A stretch of DNA of 64,000 nt from Adiantum capillus-veneris (Eukaryota > Streptophyta > Polypodiopsida > Polypodiales > Pteridaceae). The notes beneath the pieces are model-generated. The model had not been told where the DNA came from and made no database searches. It saw nothing but the letters and a program-made list of their open reading frames with translations. Numbering within the stretch: position 1 is the first letter of the stretch; each line of letters starts with the position of its first letter. The position numbers were made by a program, and so were the translations under genes. The stretch lies in NCBI GenBank assembly GCA_014529385.2, contig CM043955.1:152816140-152880139 (forward strand). Direction: 5' to 3'. Positions 11,630 through 23,269 of the stretch are shown here, piece by piece.

Positions 11630-12510
11630 TTGGCTTGGTCTGAATCTCTGGCCGCCTTTGGAGGTACATTGCTACATACCATGCCTCCAAAACAAACACA
11701 CACACACACACACATCTTCTCTATCGGATCTTGCTCTGGCCTGCAATTTCGGCTCCAGCCACTTGCCCCAACCACTTGCCTTGCCGAGCCTACAAAACAA
11801 CTGGAGGCAGGCAGTTTAGAGCTAGTGCAATTTAAGGCTAAGCAGAAGACAACAATAGTATGGACTGATTTGAAGAAGGCTCAATTTGGAGCGAATCATG
11901 TCAAGAGGACTACATCTGATAAGGCTATTGAGCTATCTAGTACCCCTCTAGAGACTACGAGCAAGAAAGGGAAGTAACATGCACAAGCCAATACTTCAAA
12001 GAAGTTTGTGGTAGTTAGCATTGTGTAAACCTCTAGCACTGGAGTGTCTTCAACATATTTAAAAGATGCTTATGGTGGGCAACCTAGTTTTGAATACTTA
12101 TGAAAAACTATTGGTGCCCTACCAGGCTCCCTTGACGGTTTATGAAATATATCATACTGATCAGTAAATTATCACTCATGGATGCGTGTCTACCATCCAC
12201 ACAGGGTGGAACACAATTGTCAATGCTACTAGCAAGAGGAATCTTTGAGTTGACTAGTTTGTAGGAAGAATTGGAACATGCCAAGAACCACATTGAAGAG
12301 TACAAAAAGGAAACATTTTTTTTTCTCAAAAACCTCATTCTAAACCATCAAATAGAGCAAGAAAAGGATGGGCTGATTATGACAATGCAAAAAAAGAAGT
12401 TGGATCAGCTGACTACCCAAAACTCAATTTTGAGGAGGAGAAGGAAGTGTTCAAAGCAAACAATGCACCAAGGGTTCTCCTTAATAAAAAAGAGCTGCTC
12501 TTAGTGGGGT
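11630..12510 (+). pseudogene. Decayed gag-like coding region with coiled coil
   Basis: ORF 11630-11977 ends in a Lys/Thr-rich segment (KAKQKTTIVWTDLKKAQ). After a gap, 12271-12504 encodes a strongly charged helical stretch, EEYKKETFFFLKN and HQIEQEKDGLIMTMQKKKL, likely a coiled coil. There is no zinc knuckle, protease or RT motif. The position downstream of a gypsy LTR and PBS suggests gag remnants, but the family cannot be shown. Confidence 0.35.
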
Positions 12511-12679
12511 TTTCAAATTAACAAGCAAAGAAAACCAAGCGAAGCCAATTTCCAAGCGAATATGAGCAACACCCTTGATAAATTGATGGGAGTGCAACGG
12601 AGGCTTCAAAATCTCAAACCTCCTCACATATTGAGGCATTAACAAATTCCCAAGTCACCATATAAAGCGGTTGATTATG

Positions 12680-14250
12680 GATGCTTCAAAAACACCAAAA
12701 AAGGTTAGAACTAACAAACTTCAAGAAAGTCTATGAGGCCACTTGGATACCTACCAAAGATCGAAATAACTCCACCTTTGTGAGTGTAGCATGATGCACA
12801 AACTGATCATGGGAAATGGGTTCCAAATCAAGGATGTAAAAGAACATAAATTAGATGTGTTTGCAAGGCACATACGTGGCATGTTTGTTATCCTACATTT
12901 GGAAATCCTCACAAATACAACGAGGGAATTTGACAAGGGTGACAACATAAGTAACCCCTTTCTCCAATGACCTAGTTGTACTGTCATGGAACACATGTGA
13001 TGCATTGAGGACCCAAGAAAATTGAATTCCAAGACCCATTGATGTAATACCCTTTGCTTTTCTGACAGTTCCCAAGATTTTTTGCACTCAACTCTTGTTA
13101 GATAGTGGAGTCACAGTATCAAGAAAACTAGAAAACTCTTCTTCTCCCAAGGGAGTGTCTACAAAAGAGCTAAGATCCATAAGCTTATCCATCACTATAT
13201 CTTTTGTTGTTGACCTCTCCATTGCATCGTAATTGTCAAAGGCTGGAGAGCTACCCATTCAAGAAAAGTATCAGAGATCACCTTGTCATCGGTTCTACTT
13301 TTACCCAAAACTATGTGATGTTTGTGATAACCTAGATGAATTGCACATCTACTGACAATGTTTTTCTCCAAATTGCGATGCAACAATAGATGAGTGCAAC
13401 ACATGCACTGATGCATTCTAGCATTTGACAACAATGGACACAAACCAATTTGACAAACTCTTGATCAATCAATACTTTTGACCCCTCCATTGAATTTCAC
13501 TGGGAAGCTTGCTCCTAAGGATGTAGCCACAATCTGCATAAATACACCACAAGTGGCAGCAACACTTACTAAAGCGCACTACACCTTTAAATAAGTCACT
13601 ACTGCAAGTCACATATTTTGTCCAAGAATGTCGATCAAATCGTTGTTCCATGCCATACATGCTTGAGTCATCACATTGTGGTAGCTTCTCAAAAGCAATA
13701 TATCCATCATACTATAATAGAAGCTCGCAAACTTTCATTACTTCTCAAGATTGACTAAGGGAATTGGTAATGTTGGTTTGCATTGGAAGGCATCTAACAA
13801 TATCAGTAGTAATTGCCCAGTGATGGATGTTGTCTTGGAGATCCTATTTGATAAATACTGGTGAAATCTTTGAACCGATGTCTATTTGCAATTAAGAAGT
13901 AGACATAACACCCTTGTAGAACTCAAAAACCTCATGATCAATAGCATAAACATGCTCTCCCATATTATTTTCTCCACTCTCAAGCTTTACATGCTCTTTT
14001 GACAAAGTGAGAGGACCTGGCATGTTTAGGTGTGTCCAAAAATGTGCCACTAGTCTTTGGCCCAATGAAATAGTGCTACTATAGTTAGGTAAGGTCTTCT
14101 ATCCTCTCATGTGAAATCCCTTTCCTCATCAACCGAAGCTTGGTTGCCCTTGAAATTCTTCCCTAGCATTAAATGGGCAAAAAAATGTGCATACCTAAGA
14201 GCAAAAAAGCATTGCATATTAGAACCTTATATAAGAGAAAAGGGCTTTAG
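12680..14250 (-). pseudogene. Decayed minus-strand coding remnant, unrecognised
   Basis: A series of short minus-strand frames (13660-13469, 13443-13195, 13087-12893, 13032-12751) has ordinary protein composition, including the Cys-rich stretch SKCCCHLWCIYADCGYILRS and the stretch LEFNFLGSS-like near 13030. They lie in different frames with stops between. I do not recognise the protein; it may be part of an old element cut by the gypsy insertion at 14445. Confidence 0.3.
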
Positions 14251-14444
14251 AGTTTGACACGATGGACCTTTTCTTAGGCTAATGGCAATGTCCTTTTTTA
14301 TTGGGACATGTACGGAAAGTATTTTTTCTTGCAGGCTGCGATAATAGTCAACATCAAGGGAGCCTCAATGAGTATCTAGCTTCCTTTAACTCTTTTTGGG
14401 CTTTCAAACTACAACTTTAATGTACCCATCGTACATGAAAGCGC

Positions 14445-15479
14445 TGTCAAGAAGTGCGCAGTGCGACTAGGAAAGCGTCAGGCCTCTGACTGTGAGGATT
14501 CGTAGCAAAATCAAGCAAGGCGTAGAGGATTTGAAGCCAAAAACACACTAAAAAAGAACAAAACTCCAGCCATGAAAGCTCCACTTTGAAAAAGAACCAA
14601 TACTAACTCAAAACTCTTGTGTGTGTGAAGATTAGGTGTAGCCTCGCTACCAATTGCACAAATGCAGTGCTCATTCAACCTGTTAAAAACCCTAAATCTA
14701 CGCTTCGATTCTTCATCGTGACCACTTCATGGAAGCTTAAGTACTTCATTGGATAAGCCCAAGTAGTTATTTGAGGAGGGAAAACCCTAATTGGAGGCCT
14801 CACAGCCTCAACCATGTAGTGGAAGCAGCAAGGGACTGCACTAACACCCTGTAATGGAATGGTTGTATCTCCTTGCTCATGTACCCAAATGAGCTCCTTC
14901 TTGGCTCTAACAAATCCCACACAACTTGAACAACAATGCTAGCATCGTTGATGTGGCATTTTGAGCGATTTTGAGCATTTTTAAGGCTATTTTTGACCAT
15001 TTTTAGGCCACTTTTAGCCCAAAAACGTCACTTTTTGTCCATAAAAAGGCCAAACGAGTTGGGAAAAATCCCTGAAATTGTGGAAAAATCCCATTGGGCT
15101 CAAATTTCATGTTGAACATAATTTTTCCACTTGGTAAGCACTTTGGATACGTCTTTCACGCCAGCGCACGAAATCTGCTATTTTTGGCCGAGATTGCCCG
15201 CATTGAACTTTCTAGGCAAAACGAGCGTGCCACTTCGAAACACTTGACATTTGTACATTCCCAAAGCAAATTAGGCATATATTTATGTGTAAAATCATTC
15301 CATGGTGCCACGTGTAGGGCCTCGCCCGCACGGCAAGGTATGTATTCGACTGCAACCGTGACATTTGTTTTCGCATATATCACACTATGTACATTGTAGC
15401 ATTTGGTCCCACACATCATAAACATTAAGAGTGAGGTAGATACTTTAATTTCACATTATGAACGTGCCATTTCACAACA
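14445..15479 (-). repeat. 3' LTR of the gypsy element
   Basis: It begins TGTCAAGAAGTG and ends TTTCACAACA on the plus strand. It matches 19879-20913 throughout. ORFs inside (14675-15425) are conserved between the two LTRs only because the LTRs are copies. Confidence 0.93.
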
Positions 15480-15497
15480 TCCATCCCCTCCAAACCT
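15480..15497 (-). promoter_or_regulatory. Polypurine tract of the gypsy element
   Basis: On the minus strand GGTTTGGAGGGGATGGA abuts the start of the 3' LTR (TGTTGTGAAA). It would prime plus-strand DNA synthesis. Confidence 0.8.
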
Positions 15498-15537
15498 GCA
15501 CATCCTACGGCATGTGCCACAGATATCGTTTGTAGGT

Positions 15538-15762
15538 TCAGTCTTCATCTAAGTCAACATACATGTCGATTTCATCATCTCTTGCAACAAAATCTAACGC
15601 ATCATCCTCTTGTTCTTCATCCACATCCATACCATTTTCATCAGAGCCTTCATTTTGACCTTCGTGTGAATCAAAGGGATCTGTATCACCTCTTCTTTTG
15701 AATAACTTGATTCTTTTCCCTGCAATGAGAATCTTCATTTTTGTCCCATCTAATTCATGCAA
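15538..15762 (-). pseudogene. Acidic C-terminal tail of gypsy pol
   Basis: It lies in the same frame as the integrase ORF and is separated from it by a stop near 15789. It reads HELDGTKMKILIAGKRIKLFKRR and then an Asp/Glu-rich end (DVDEEQEDDALDF). The LDGT...GKRIK block is the integrase C-terminal domain of this family. No chromodomain follows, unlike chromoviruses. Confidence 0.7.
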
Positions 15763-15789
15763 GGTATAAGTTGCATTCCCATGTACATG

Positions 15790-17062
15790 CTAAACCACAT
15801 AAGGACCAAACCATCTTTTTGAAATATTTTTGATTGTTGAATGTTGGTTTTCAAGACTATTGTCATACACCAACACCCAATCGCCTTCCTCAATAGCTTT
15901 AGGTCTGAGCCTATGCCTCTTGTCGAATCTGTCCTTATTCTTTAACCTTGCATCTTTTAATCGTGCTACTGCAATCTCAATATCTTGGGGCCTTCTTTCT
16001 AACTGTTGTATGCGCAAACCAAGAAGGTCTTCCCTACTCAATCCATCTTCCCAAGGTAATACATTCCATGTGGGAATTACATCCTCAATTGGCATTATAG
16101 GTTTCTGACCATACATCAACTCAAAAGGCATATAACCAGTAACCGAGCTATGAGTTGTACGATTAGTCCATAAAGCATAAGGCAACAACCTAGGCCACTC
16201 TCCCATTTTACCTTTGCAGGCCTTAGCTAAAGCTTTAATGATAGGAGAATGCCCACGCTCCGATTTACCATTTCCCTCAGGATTATATGCAGTAGTGAGA
16301 GCAAGTTTAATACCCAATCTAGAGAAAAACTCCCTTGCTTTGTCAGCATCCAACTCACCCCAGTCCGCTGTTATTTTTCCAGCACAACCATAACGGCTAA
16401 TTACATCATCCAAGAGGAACTTACATACCCCTTCTGTGCTTTTTGTTCTTAGAGCACGACCTTCAACTTGATTGGTTAAGTCTTCTCGTGCAAGCACTAT
16501 ATCTCATTTGCCATAAGCCCAATGGCATTGTAGTCAGATCTACTACCCACTTGTAATGTATGGCCAATGGGTAAGTAGGGTGCAACCCATCACGATGACC
16601 TACATTTGAATACATTTGACAGGTTTCACAGGACTCCACAAAGTGAGATACATCTTTATACATACCTTTCCACCAATACCTCTCTTTCATTTTAGTAAAG
16701 GTGGCCCATACACCTCTATGTCCAGCATAAAGACTCTCATGAAACTTTTTCATAAGCTCATTTTGAGTGTCCTTATCATTCACGACTCTCATTGGCATTC
16801 CATTTCTTTCTTTTGGACGCTTCCATAAGTACCCATCTTTCAAAAAGTATCCATAGGCCTTTCTCTGTATTCTTTTCAACTCTTGATCAGTCCACCCTTC
16901 TTGTCTTGTCAAAGTGCTCAGATAGCGTCCAATGAGCAACCAATCACCTTGATATAGGTCCTCTGTAAACGACTCAAGTGCATTTGACTGGCAAACATGA
17001 TCACCCTTGGCATGAGAGATACTATAGAACTGTTTGCCTACATCATCTCCCTCGACAACCAT
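15790..17062 (-). pseudogene. Gypsy integrase remnant
   Basis: Two overlapping frames. Frame 17062-16463 holds the zinc-binding HHCC module (FHESLYAGHRG, then ESCETCQMY) and the first catalytic Asp at WVVDL. Frame 16497-15790 holds the second Asp at ITADWGELD, where most gypsy elements have TDNGxEF, the Glu at NGKSERGHSPI, and then LLPYALWTNRTTHSSVTGYMP-like sequence. The end reads GDWVLVYDNS and FGPYVV. A frameshift at the overlap breaks the enzyme. Integrase would join cDNA to the chromosome. The wording of these motifs recalls gypsy elements known from fungi and seed-free plants. Confidence 0.85.
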
Positions 17063-17634
17063 GTCTTCTTATTTTTCATACCTTGCTCTTGAAAGCATAT
17101 CTGCAAAACTGGATTATCTTTCCTTGCAATATGCTTAAATTCTTGATTCAAGGACTTTATGTAGGCAATCCATCTCAATATAGCAATGTTGGGAGTTGAG
17201 CAACTTGTTATTATTCCAAGAAGGGGTAGACAATCAGTCTCCACTATTACATTTGCTCCTATCAAATACTCTTTGTCACATTTCAAAGTTGTGACTACTC
17301 CCCATAACTCTCTTTTTACCTGTGGATAGTGGCATTGATGAGCACTTAGTACTTTTGCTCCAAACCTCACCACATATCGCTTGCCATCATTATCATCTTG
17401 CCCAATCGCCCATCCAATTCCTGTGGGGCTAGTATCCACTGTCACAATTACATATCTTCCACATTCATAGTTTGCTTTCCTCAAAGTTGGAGACATAAGC
17501 AGCAACTTCTTGATTTCCTCATGGCATGGGTATGCATTTCTTCCCATTGAAACTTTTTGCTCTTTCTCAAAAGCTAATACAAAGGCTCTGCTACATGTGC
17601 ATAATGTGGAATCTAGATAACATAAAACATGCAT
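17038..17634 (-). pseudogene. Gypsy RNase H domain remnant
   Basis: IVTVDTSPTGIGWAIGQDD carries the first catalytic Asp, PQVKRELWGVVTTLK the Glu, and NVIVETDCLPLLGII the second Asp. The end should read ADMLSRARY; here a one-base change of frame near 17100 gives VLQICFQEQG instead, while the correct frame is visible one base over. RNase H removes the RNA strand during reverse transcription. This copy is frameshifted on both sides. Confidence 0.85.
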
Positions 17635-17672
17635 GCACCCAAGAACCTTCGAACCTCAGTGACATTTATACA

Positions 17673-18676
17673 TTACTCTTTCATTCTTTGGATTACATCA
17701 ATCTTTGCAGGACAAGGCCTTCTACCATATGGCCCGCACATATGTCCCACAATAAGAACTTCATTCACACCAAACACTGACTTTTGGCTAGACAAGGTAA
17801 GGTTCACCTCTTGCAACCTTGACAAGATATTATCACAATCATTGATATGGTTTTCCACATACTTTCGGCACCCCCTCGAGTCTAGAGCCACATCTTTATC
17901 ACTTACATCACATCCTTTGATTGGCACATCATCAAGGAAAGGCATTGTAGTTTGTGTTATGAAGTCACGTAGGACTTTTTTCATACCATTCATCATATGT
18001 GCAACTGAATTCGTTGCCCCCTGAGGTAAGGTGCACATCCTTACTAAACCCAAGGGTGTCCTCATGGTAGTCAGGTCCCTGCTTTCCATTGCTAGTTGGA
18101 ACTGATCATACCCTGAGTACAAATCTCCCATAGAATATATTGCCCTTCCTGCAAATGCCTCTGCAAACTCATCGACAATTGGCCCTATACCCACATTTTT
18201 GATTGTCACCTTATTTATAGGTTGCATATCCTGAATAAAGCACAAAGAACCATTTTTCTTCGGAACTGTGAACCACCTGTTTGAATACGGAGCACAAGAA
18301 GGCTCCAAGATACCCATCTTAATCTTTTCATTAAGCAGCTTAATGAGTTTTGGCAAATGAGCCTTTGGAACAGGAATAGGTCAGTTCCAAGGTACATGAG
18401 GGATAGTGAAGATCACCATAGGAAGACACACCCTATCTCATAAGGCTCAAATGCAAAAGCTTTTCCGTGTTTGGCAAGCATGTCTTCAAAGCATATCTTT
18501 TCAGCTTTTGTCAAACTTTCCTCGCAATCAACCTGTAACGCCTTCAAAGAATCTTGTGTGAACTTGTGTCCAATCTTGCTTGGGTCACGAAGGCTAGGTT
18601 GCAAAGCAGCTTGTTCCATCTTATCCGTACAGTGCTTTGGTAGAGGTACTGCCACTGGTTTCACTTTCTTTGCCAC
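17673..18676 (-). pseudogene. Gypsy reverse transcriptase remnant
   Basis: Frame 18676-18413 is the linker before RT (LTKAEKICFEDMLAKHGKAFA). Frame 18356-17673 is RT: ILEPSCAPYSNRWFTVPKKNG, FAGRAIYSMGDLYSGYDQF (first Asp) and GATNSVAHMMNGM. The catalytic box is PFLDDVPIKG, that is FLDD where most have YxDD. It ends VGHMCGPYGRRPCPAKI. The linker and RT are in different frames. FLDD with VPIKG recalls fungal gypsy elements from memory; a search is needed to confirm. Confidence 0.87.
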
Positions 18677-18897
18677 AGCTTATACTTGGTCTCCGCTAGT
18701 GCATCAACACTTTGAGAATTTTTGAAATCCTCAATGACTTTGTACATTTCTATTGAGCATACTTTCACGACCTCACTTCCCAGATGCAAATTGAAATCCA
18801 CTAAAGACTCCAAATCTTGCATAGTATCCACAAAAGAACACTCATCAAACACACCTGCAATGCATTCTTCATCTTCTAGCAAACCATTCATCTTCAA
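18661..18897 (-). pseudogene. Gypsy pol linker between protease and RT
   Basis: An acidic segment (ECSFVDTMQDLESLVDFNLHLG) in a frame different from both neighbours, with no domain recognised. Its position between protease and RT identifies it as part of the same broken polyprotein. Confidence 0.55.
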
Positions 18898-19067
18898 ACG
18901 TCTTTGTACACTATTTACATGTTGTCGTTGACCCCGCTTTAAGTCCTCACACTCTGTAAAAGCAATAGATCCATAGTCTGATAATCCTACAAAACCTGTA
19001 GAAAATTTTTCCTTTGCATATACATCATGCGAGAACCTTTCTCTTCTTGTACCACTACAATCCCGCT

Positions 19068-19860
19068 CTACAATGGTACATGGTCAAAACCCCTCATGTC
19101 CCTGTAGTCCTTAAATTCTTTGTTTGTCTTTGGCAAGGGTTGGTCTCTAAGACTTTCATGGTTCCTTTTATGGTCCACACAAACAGTAAGGAATTGTACT
19201 GCACGCTTCCCATCCCTGGTCCTTATTCTTGAATAAGCTGACCCATCATCCATCACCTTGGTTTCCATGCGAGTAGCTTTGATGTATGGATATCCAAGGA
19301 TAAGAGGATATGTAGACATCTCCTATACAAAGAAATTTTGGTCATCTTTCACATCCCCAATAGTCACCTTTACATTTGGACAAGCTTCGTACAACTCCCT
19401 TGATGAGTTGTTTGCTGCACAAATCATCCATCCATGATTTATATCAATTGGCCATTTTCCTTTTTGATAAAGACTCTTTGACATGAGGTTAATTTCTGAC
19501 CCATGATCTATCAACGCAATGTATGGCTCTTCTAAGTCTCCCACTTTTATCAGTGTCTCAGTAGTTGCTCTTGCCCAGTGACTATTCAAGTAGTAGCTCT
19601 TGTGAGTGGTCTCCACTTCATCTTCATCTTCCAAGAAGCAAACGTGTTTTACTCCTCCCCCAGACTTGTAGCATCCAACAATAGTTTCATCACCTCATTT
19701 GCCATAGACCTGTACACCTTGTGCATTTAAAGTCTCTTCTTCACTCTGTACATGGATAGATTCAGTAAGAGTCTGCCGCTTCCTCTTTAGGATATCAATT
19801 ATTTCTTCATGGAATTCCCGCTCTTCTATACCAAGGAACTCACCCAAGGTACACTTCGCG
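19068..19860 (-). pseudogene. Gypsy retropepsin and N-terminal region
   Basis: The frame runs from next to the PBS (GEFLGIEEREFHEEIID) through a TGA near 19700 to the protease core ALIDHGSEINLMSKSLYQKG. A TAG at 19320-19322 then breaks it, and the same frame continues EMSTYPLILGYPYIKATRME. The active-site triad is D-H-G rather than D-T/S-G. There is almost no space for gag between PBS and protease, so a gag gene is missing. It would have been the aspartic protease that processes the polyprotein. Confidence 0.82.
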
Positions 19861-19872
19861 TCGGATTCACCA
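19854..19872 (-). promoter_or_regulatory. Primer binding site of the gypsy element
   Basis: On the minus strand TGGTGAATCCGACGCGAAG starts six bases after the 5' LTR. It begins TGG, as expected for complementarity to a tRNA 3' CCA end. I cannot name the tRNA. Confidence 0.65.
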
Positions 19873-19878
19873 AAAATG

Positions 19879-20913
19879 TGTCAAAAAGTGTGCAGTGAGA
19901 CTAGGAAAGCGTCGGGCCTCTAACTGTGAGGATTCGTAGCAAAATCAAGCAAGGCATAGACGATTTGAAGCCAAAAACACACTAAAAAAGAACAAAACTC
20001 CAGCCATGAAAGCTCCACTTTGAAAAAGAACCAATACTAACTCAAAACTCTTGTGTGTGTGAAGATTAGGTGTAGCCTCGCTCCCAATTGCACAGATGCA
20101 GTGCTCATTCGACCTATTAAAAACCCTAAATTTACGCTTCGATTCTTCATCGTGACCATTTCATGAAAGCTTAAGTACTTCATTGGAGAAGCCCAAGTAG
20201 TTATTTGAGGAGGGGAAACCCTAATTGGAGGCCTCACAGCCTCAACCATGTAGTGGAAGCAGCACAGGACTGCACTAGCACCCTGTAAAAGAATGGTTGT
20301 ATCTCCTTGCTCATGTACCCAAATGAGCTCATTCTTGGCTTTAAAAATTCCCACAAAACTTGAGAAACAATGCTAGCATCGTTGATCTGGAATTTTGAGC
20401 TATTTTGAGCATTTTTTAGGGCTATTTTTTACCCTTTTTAGCCATTTTTAGCTCAAAATTGTCACTTTTTGTCTGTAAAAAGCCCAAACGAGCTGGGAAA
20501 AATCCCTAAAATTGTGAAAAAATCCCATTGGGCTAAAATTTCATATTGAACCTCATTTTCCCACTTGGTAAGCACTTTGGATACGTCTTTCACGCCAGCG
20601 TACGAAACCTGCTATTTTTGGCCGAGATTGTCCTCATTGAACTTTCTAGGCAAAACAAGCATGCCGCTTCGAAACACTTGACATTTGTACATTCCCAAAG
20701 AAAATTAGGCATATATTTATGTGTAAAAGCATTCCATGGTGCCACGTGTAGGGCCTCGCCCGCCCGGCAAGGTATGCACACGACTGCAACCGTGACATTC
20801 GTTTTGGCATATATCACACTATGTACATTGTAGCATTTGGTCCCACACATCATAAACATTAAGAGTGAGGTAGATACTTTAATTTCACATTATGAACATG
20901 CCATCGCACGACA
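19879..20913 (-). repeat. 5' LTR of the gypsy element
   Basis: It begins TGTCAAAAAGTGTG and ends CGCACGACA on the plus strand, and is the same length as the 3' LTR. Confidence 0.93.
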
Positions 20914-20932
20914 GCGCACTTAGTCTGAAACA

Positions 20933-20982
20933 AAACCTGTTGAAACCAATCCGCTCCAGCGTGGAATGGTTCCAACAGGTTT
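20933..20982. repeat. Short inverted repeat (15-bp arms)
   Basis: AAACCTGTTGAAACC at 20933-20947 pairs with GGTTCCAACAGGTTT at 20968-20982 with one mismatch; the loop is 20 bp. It lies just outside the gypsy insertion. Confidence 0.75.
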
Positions 20983-21423
20983 CACAAGGCATGCTAAAAC
21001 AGCGATAACGGCCAGCATGCCAAAACAGCTATGAGTCGAGAGCGTAGCGGATCTTGCTTCTGAGCTGCAGTAGAAACTAATTAAGGACGACACTATTATT
21101 GATTACCATGACGATGATTATTATGATGATGTCCTAAAGTAGAGGAGCCCCGTGATGGAAACTCAGTGAATGGCAATTCAAATGAGAGTCCAGAAGAAAT
21201 GCAAAAAATCAATGCGAAGCAGGGACACCGAAGGAGCTGCGGTCGCCTATGCGAGGGTGATGACAGAAGAAGGGGCACAAAAAGTGAGAGATCGCCGACA
21301 TTGCATCGGTTTATGAATTTTAGTGCTTGAGTGGTTTTTCTTCCAACAACTATTTCTAAGGTTTAATGATTACCCACATTTGCATTCTTCAGGAAGAACT
21401 TGCATTTGCAAAAGAACGAGGTC

Positions 21424-21425
<2 letters not shown>
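20983..21425. other. Single-copy spacer
   Basis: No convincing gene. Short ORFs on both strands (for example 21096-21278 minus) lack motifs. Confidence 0.5.

Positions 21426-21510
<85 letters not shown>
21426..21510. repeat. (GA)n microsatellite, 85 bp
   Basis: Perfect GA dinucleotides. ORFs with RERERE or SLSLSL repeats over it are artefacts. Confidence 0.98.
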
Positions 21511-21512
<2 letters not shown>

Positions 21513-21705
21513 CATTCAAAATGCTGGAGACATGGCATTTGCAAGGGTGATGAGAGAGAGAGAGAGAGAGAGAGCGAGCGTGCGTTCAGAATGCTAGACA
21601 TGGCATCTGCAAGGGTGATGAGAGAGAGAGAGAGCGTGCATTCAGAATGCTGGAGACATGGCATCTGCAAGGGTGACGTGAGAGAGAGAGAGAGAGAGTT
21701 CATCT
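21511..21705. repeat. Tandem module with GA tract, three copies
   Basis: Three units of about 60-70 bp share TGCATTCAGAATGCTGGAGA, CATGGCATCTGCAAGGGTGA and a GA run. The first unit follows the long GA tract. Each unit ends in its own GA run, so GA tracts mark the duplication joints. Confidence 0.9.
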
Positions 21706-22481
21706 GAGCGCTGTGAGTCCATGTTGCTAAGTAATAGATGCATCATTAGCTGAGGCAATAGATCGGAGATTCTGCTTCTGAATCAGTGTTCGGGGAAGAT
21801 CGTTTTCTCAAACATACAAATTGATTCCTTTTCTACAATTTGCCAAGAGGAAATTTTAAAGAATCAAGTATTTTCTTTATTTTTAAAGCTATTTTCTCTT
21901 TTTTGGGGTAGAATTTCTCCTTTCGTGCTTGTCCTCTACGGACGGCATTCATGAAAACGAAAATGGCACGATATTAAGCTGAGACAAATTTTTCCCGAAC
22001 ACTGTACTGATTTCGTAGATTGTGCAAAATCTAGAAAACTAATTGACTAGGATGTAAAGGACACTTGTAATTTGCACCATCTACTTCCTATGTAGTTTAT
22101 AGAGACTTCTACTTGCATCCTTGAGTAGGCTATTGGAAGCTATATTATCACCTAGTCCAAACCAATCCGCAATGGCACATACCGGTTCCAACATGGGGTG
22201 GCACCACCACCAGCGAACGGTGGATCCGAGCAGTGTTGCGGTAATTTTGGTTTTTCTTTATTTAATTGCTTCTTGATTAAAATGGATCACAATAGGGGTG
22301 TCTTGCACAAGAGGGGTTTCGCATTAGTTTTCAAGGTCAAAACTTGTGCCTCTTCAACTTGGCTCCCTATGTAGTAATTAATGTTGTAACGTCCACAATT
22401 CATGTCGGGAATGTGTTCTGGAATATTTAGCCAGTGCAGTTTGACAGACTCTACCTATTTGGGCTGAGTTACACCAACTAT
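21706..22481. other. Single-copy spacer left of the CACTA element
   Basis: AT-rich, with no ORF that can be supported and no repeat matching elsewhere in the window. Confidence 0.5.
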
Positions 22482-22484
22482 GCA

Positions 22485-22720
22485 CACTGCAAGAGGTTAT
22501 GTGCACTTGTGACGCTTTTAGCGATGGAAATACATTGGGTTTCTACACTCCCCAACGTCACTACGACTATCGCTAAAAGCGTTTCTATGGGAACGTCGCT
22601 ATAGGAGTCGCTATATAGCAGCATATAGCTACGATTATAACAACGATTATAGTCCTTTTGTAGCGACACTTATAGTGACGTTGTTGCAGAACCTTATATA
22701 GAGACGCTTATATCGACGCC
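22485..22720. repeat. Left TIR and subterminal repeats of the CACTA element
   Basis: The terminal CACTGCAAGAGGT is followed by many copies in both directions of GCGACG-like words, such as AACGTCGCTATAGGAGTCGC and TTTTGTAGCGACACTTATAG. In En/Spm such motifs bind the TNPA protein; the role here is inferred. Confidence 0.85.
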
Positions 22721-23269
22721 CGATAGTAAAAAAATTAATTCCTTGCCACCCATCAACCATATTGAATGTTTCCGGAATAAATTATACCTAAATGAATCCA
22801 AGATAAGCACAGATTCACCTTTGAAAGAAAGTGCAAGGTATAGATCGAAAGTAGTCACCCACAAGAAAATATAATTATTAACTCCATCCTGCATAGTATT
22901 GTTTGCAGAATAAAGATACAAAACTGACAAAAGTAATTGGACGAAAGTAAATCAATGACAATATACACATCATAGGCAAAATCACTTGATTGTTAAACTT
23001 TGCAAATGTAATAGTAACAACACAATTGTCATTATTGAGAAAATACATGGTTTTCCAATAGTTACAAAAAGACGTATACACGTCATCTCATTATACATGC
23101 TATGACAAAAGAAAACTAATGATATTTGGCTACGGCTAGACTGACGTCGTCTAATCAGAAGTCTCATCACGTCCAAGCGGCATATCCATCGGATTCTGCA
23201 GAAAAAACAATAAGACTTCTATAAGTATAAACATATAATTACAAAACAATCTGTTTTCTTAGCTTATCA

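Larger units (their letters stand above)
14445..20913 (-). mobile_element. Complete but inactive Ty3/gypsy element
   Basis: Two 1,035-bp LTRs flank a 4.4-kb interior read on the minus strand: PBS, protease, RT, RNase H, integrase, acidic tail, polypurine tract (PPT). The flanks share AGCGC (14440-14444 and 20913-20917), which gives a 4-bp GCGC TSD if the LTR ends in ACA, or 5 bp if the terminal A is shared. There is no gag coding region. Pol is broken by frameshifts and stops. The LTRs differ at about 8 sites in the first 200 bp by eye, so the insertion is not very recent. Confidence 0.92.

Noticed and set aside
14675..15425. ORFs duplicated at 20037-20859
   Set aside because: The duplication is explained by the two LTRs of the gypsy element; no domain and no start context.
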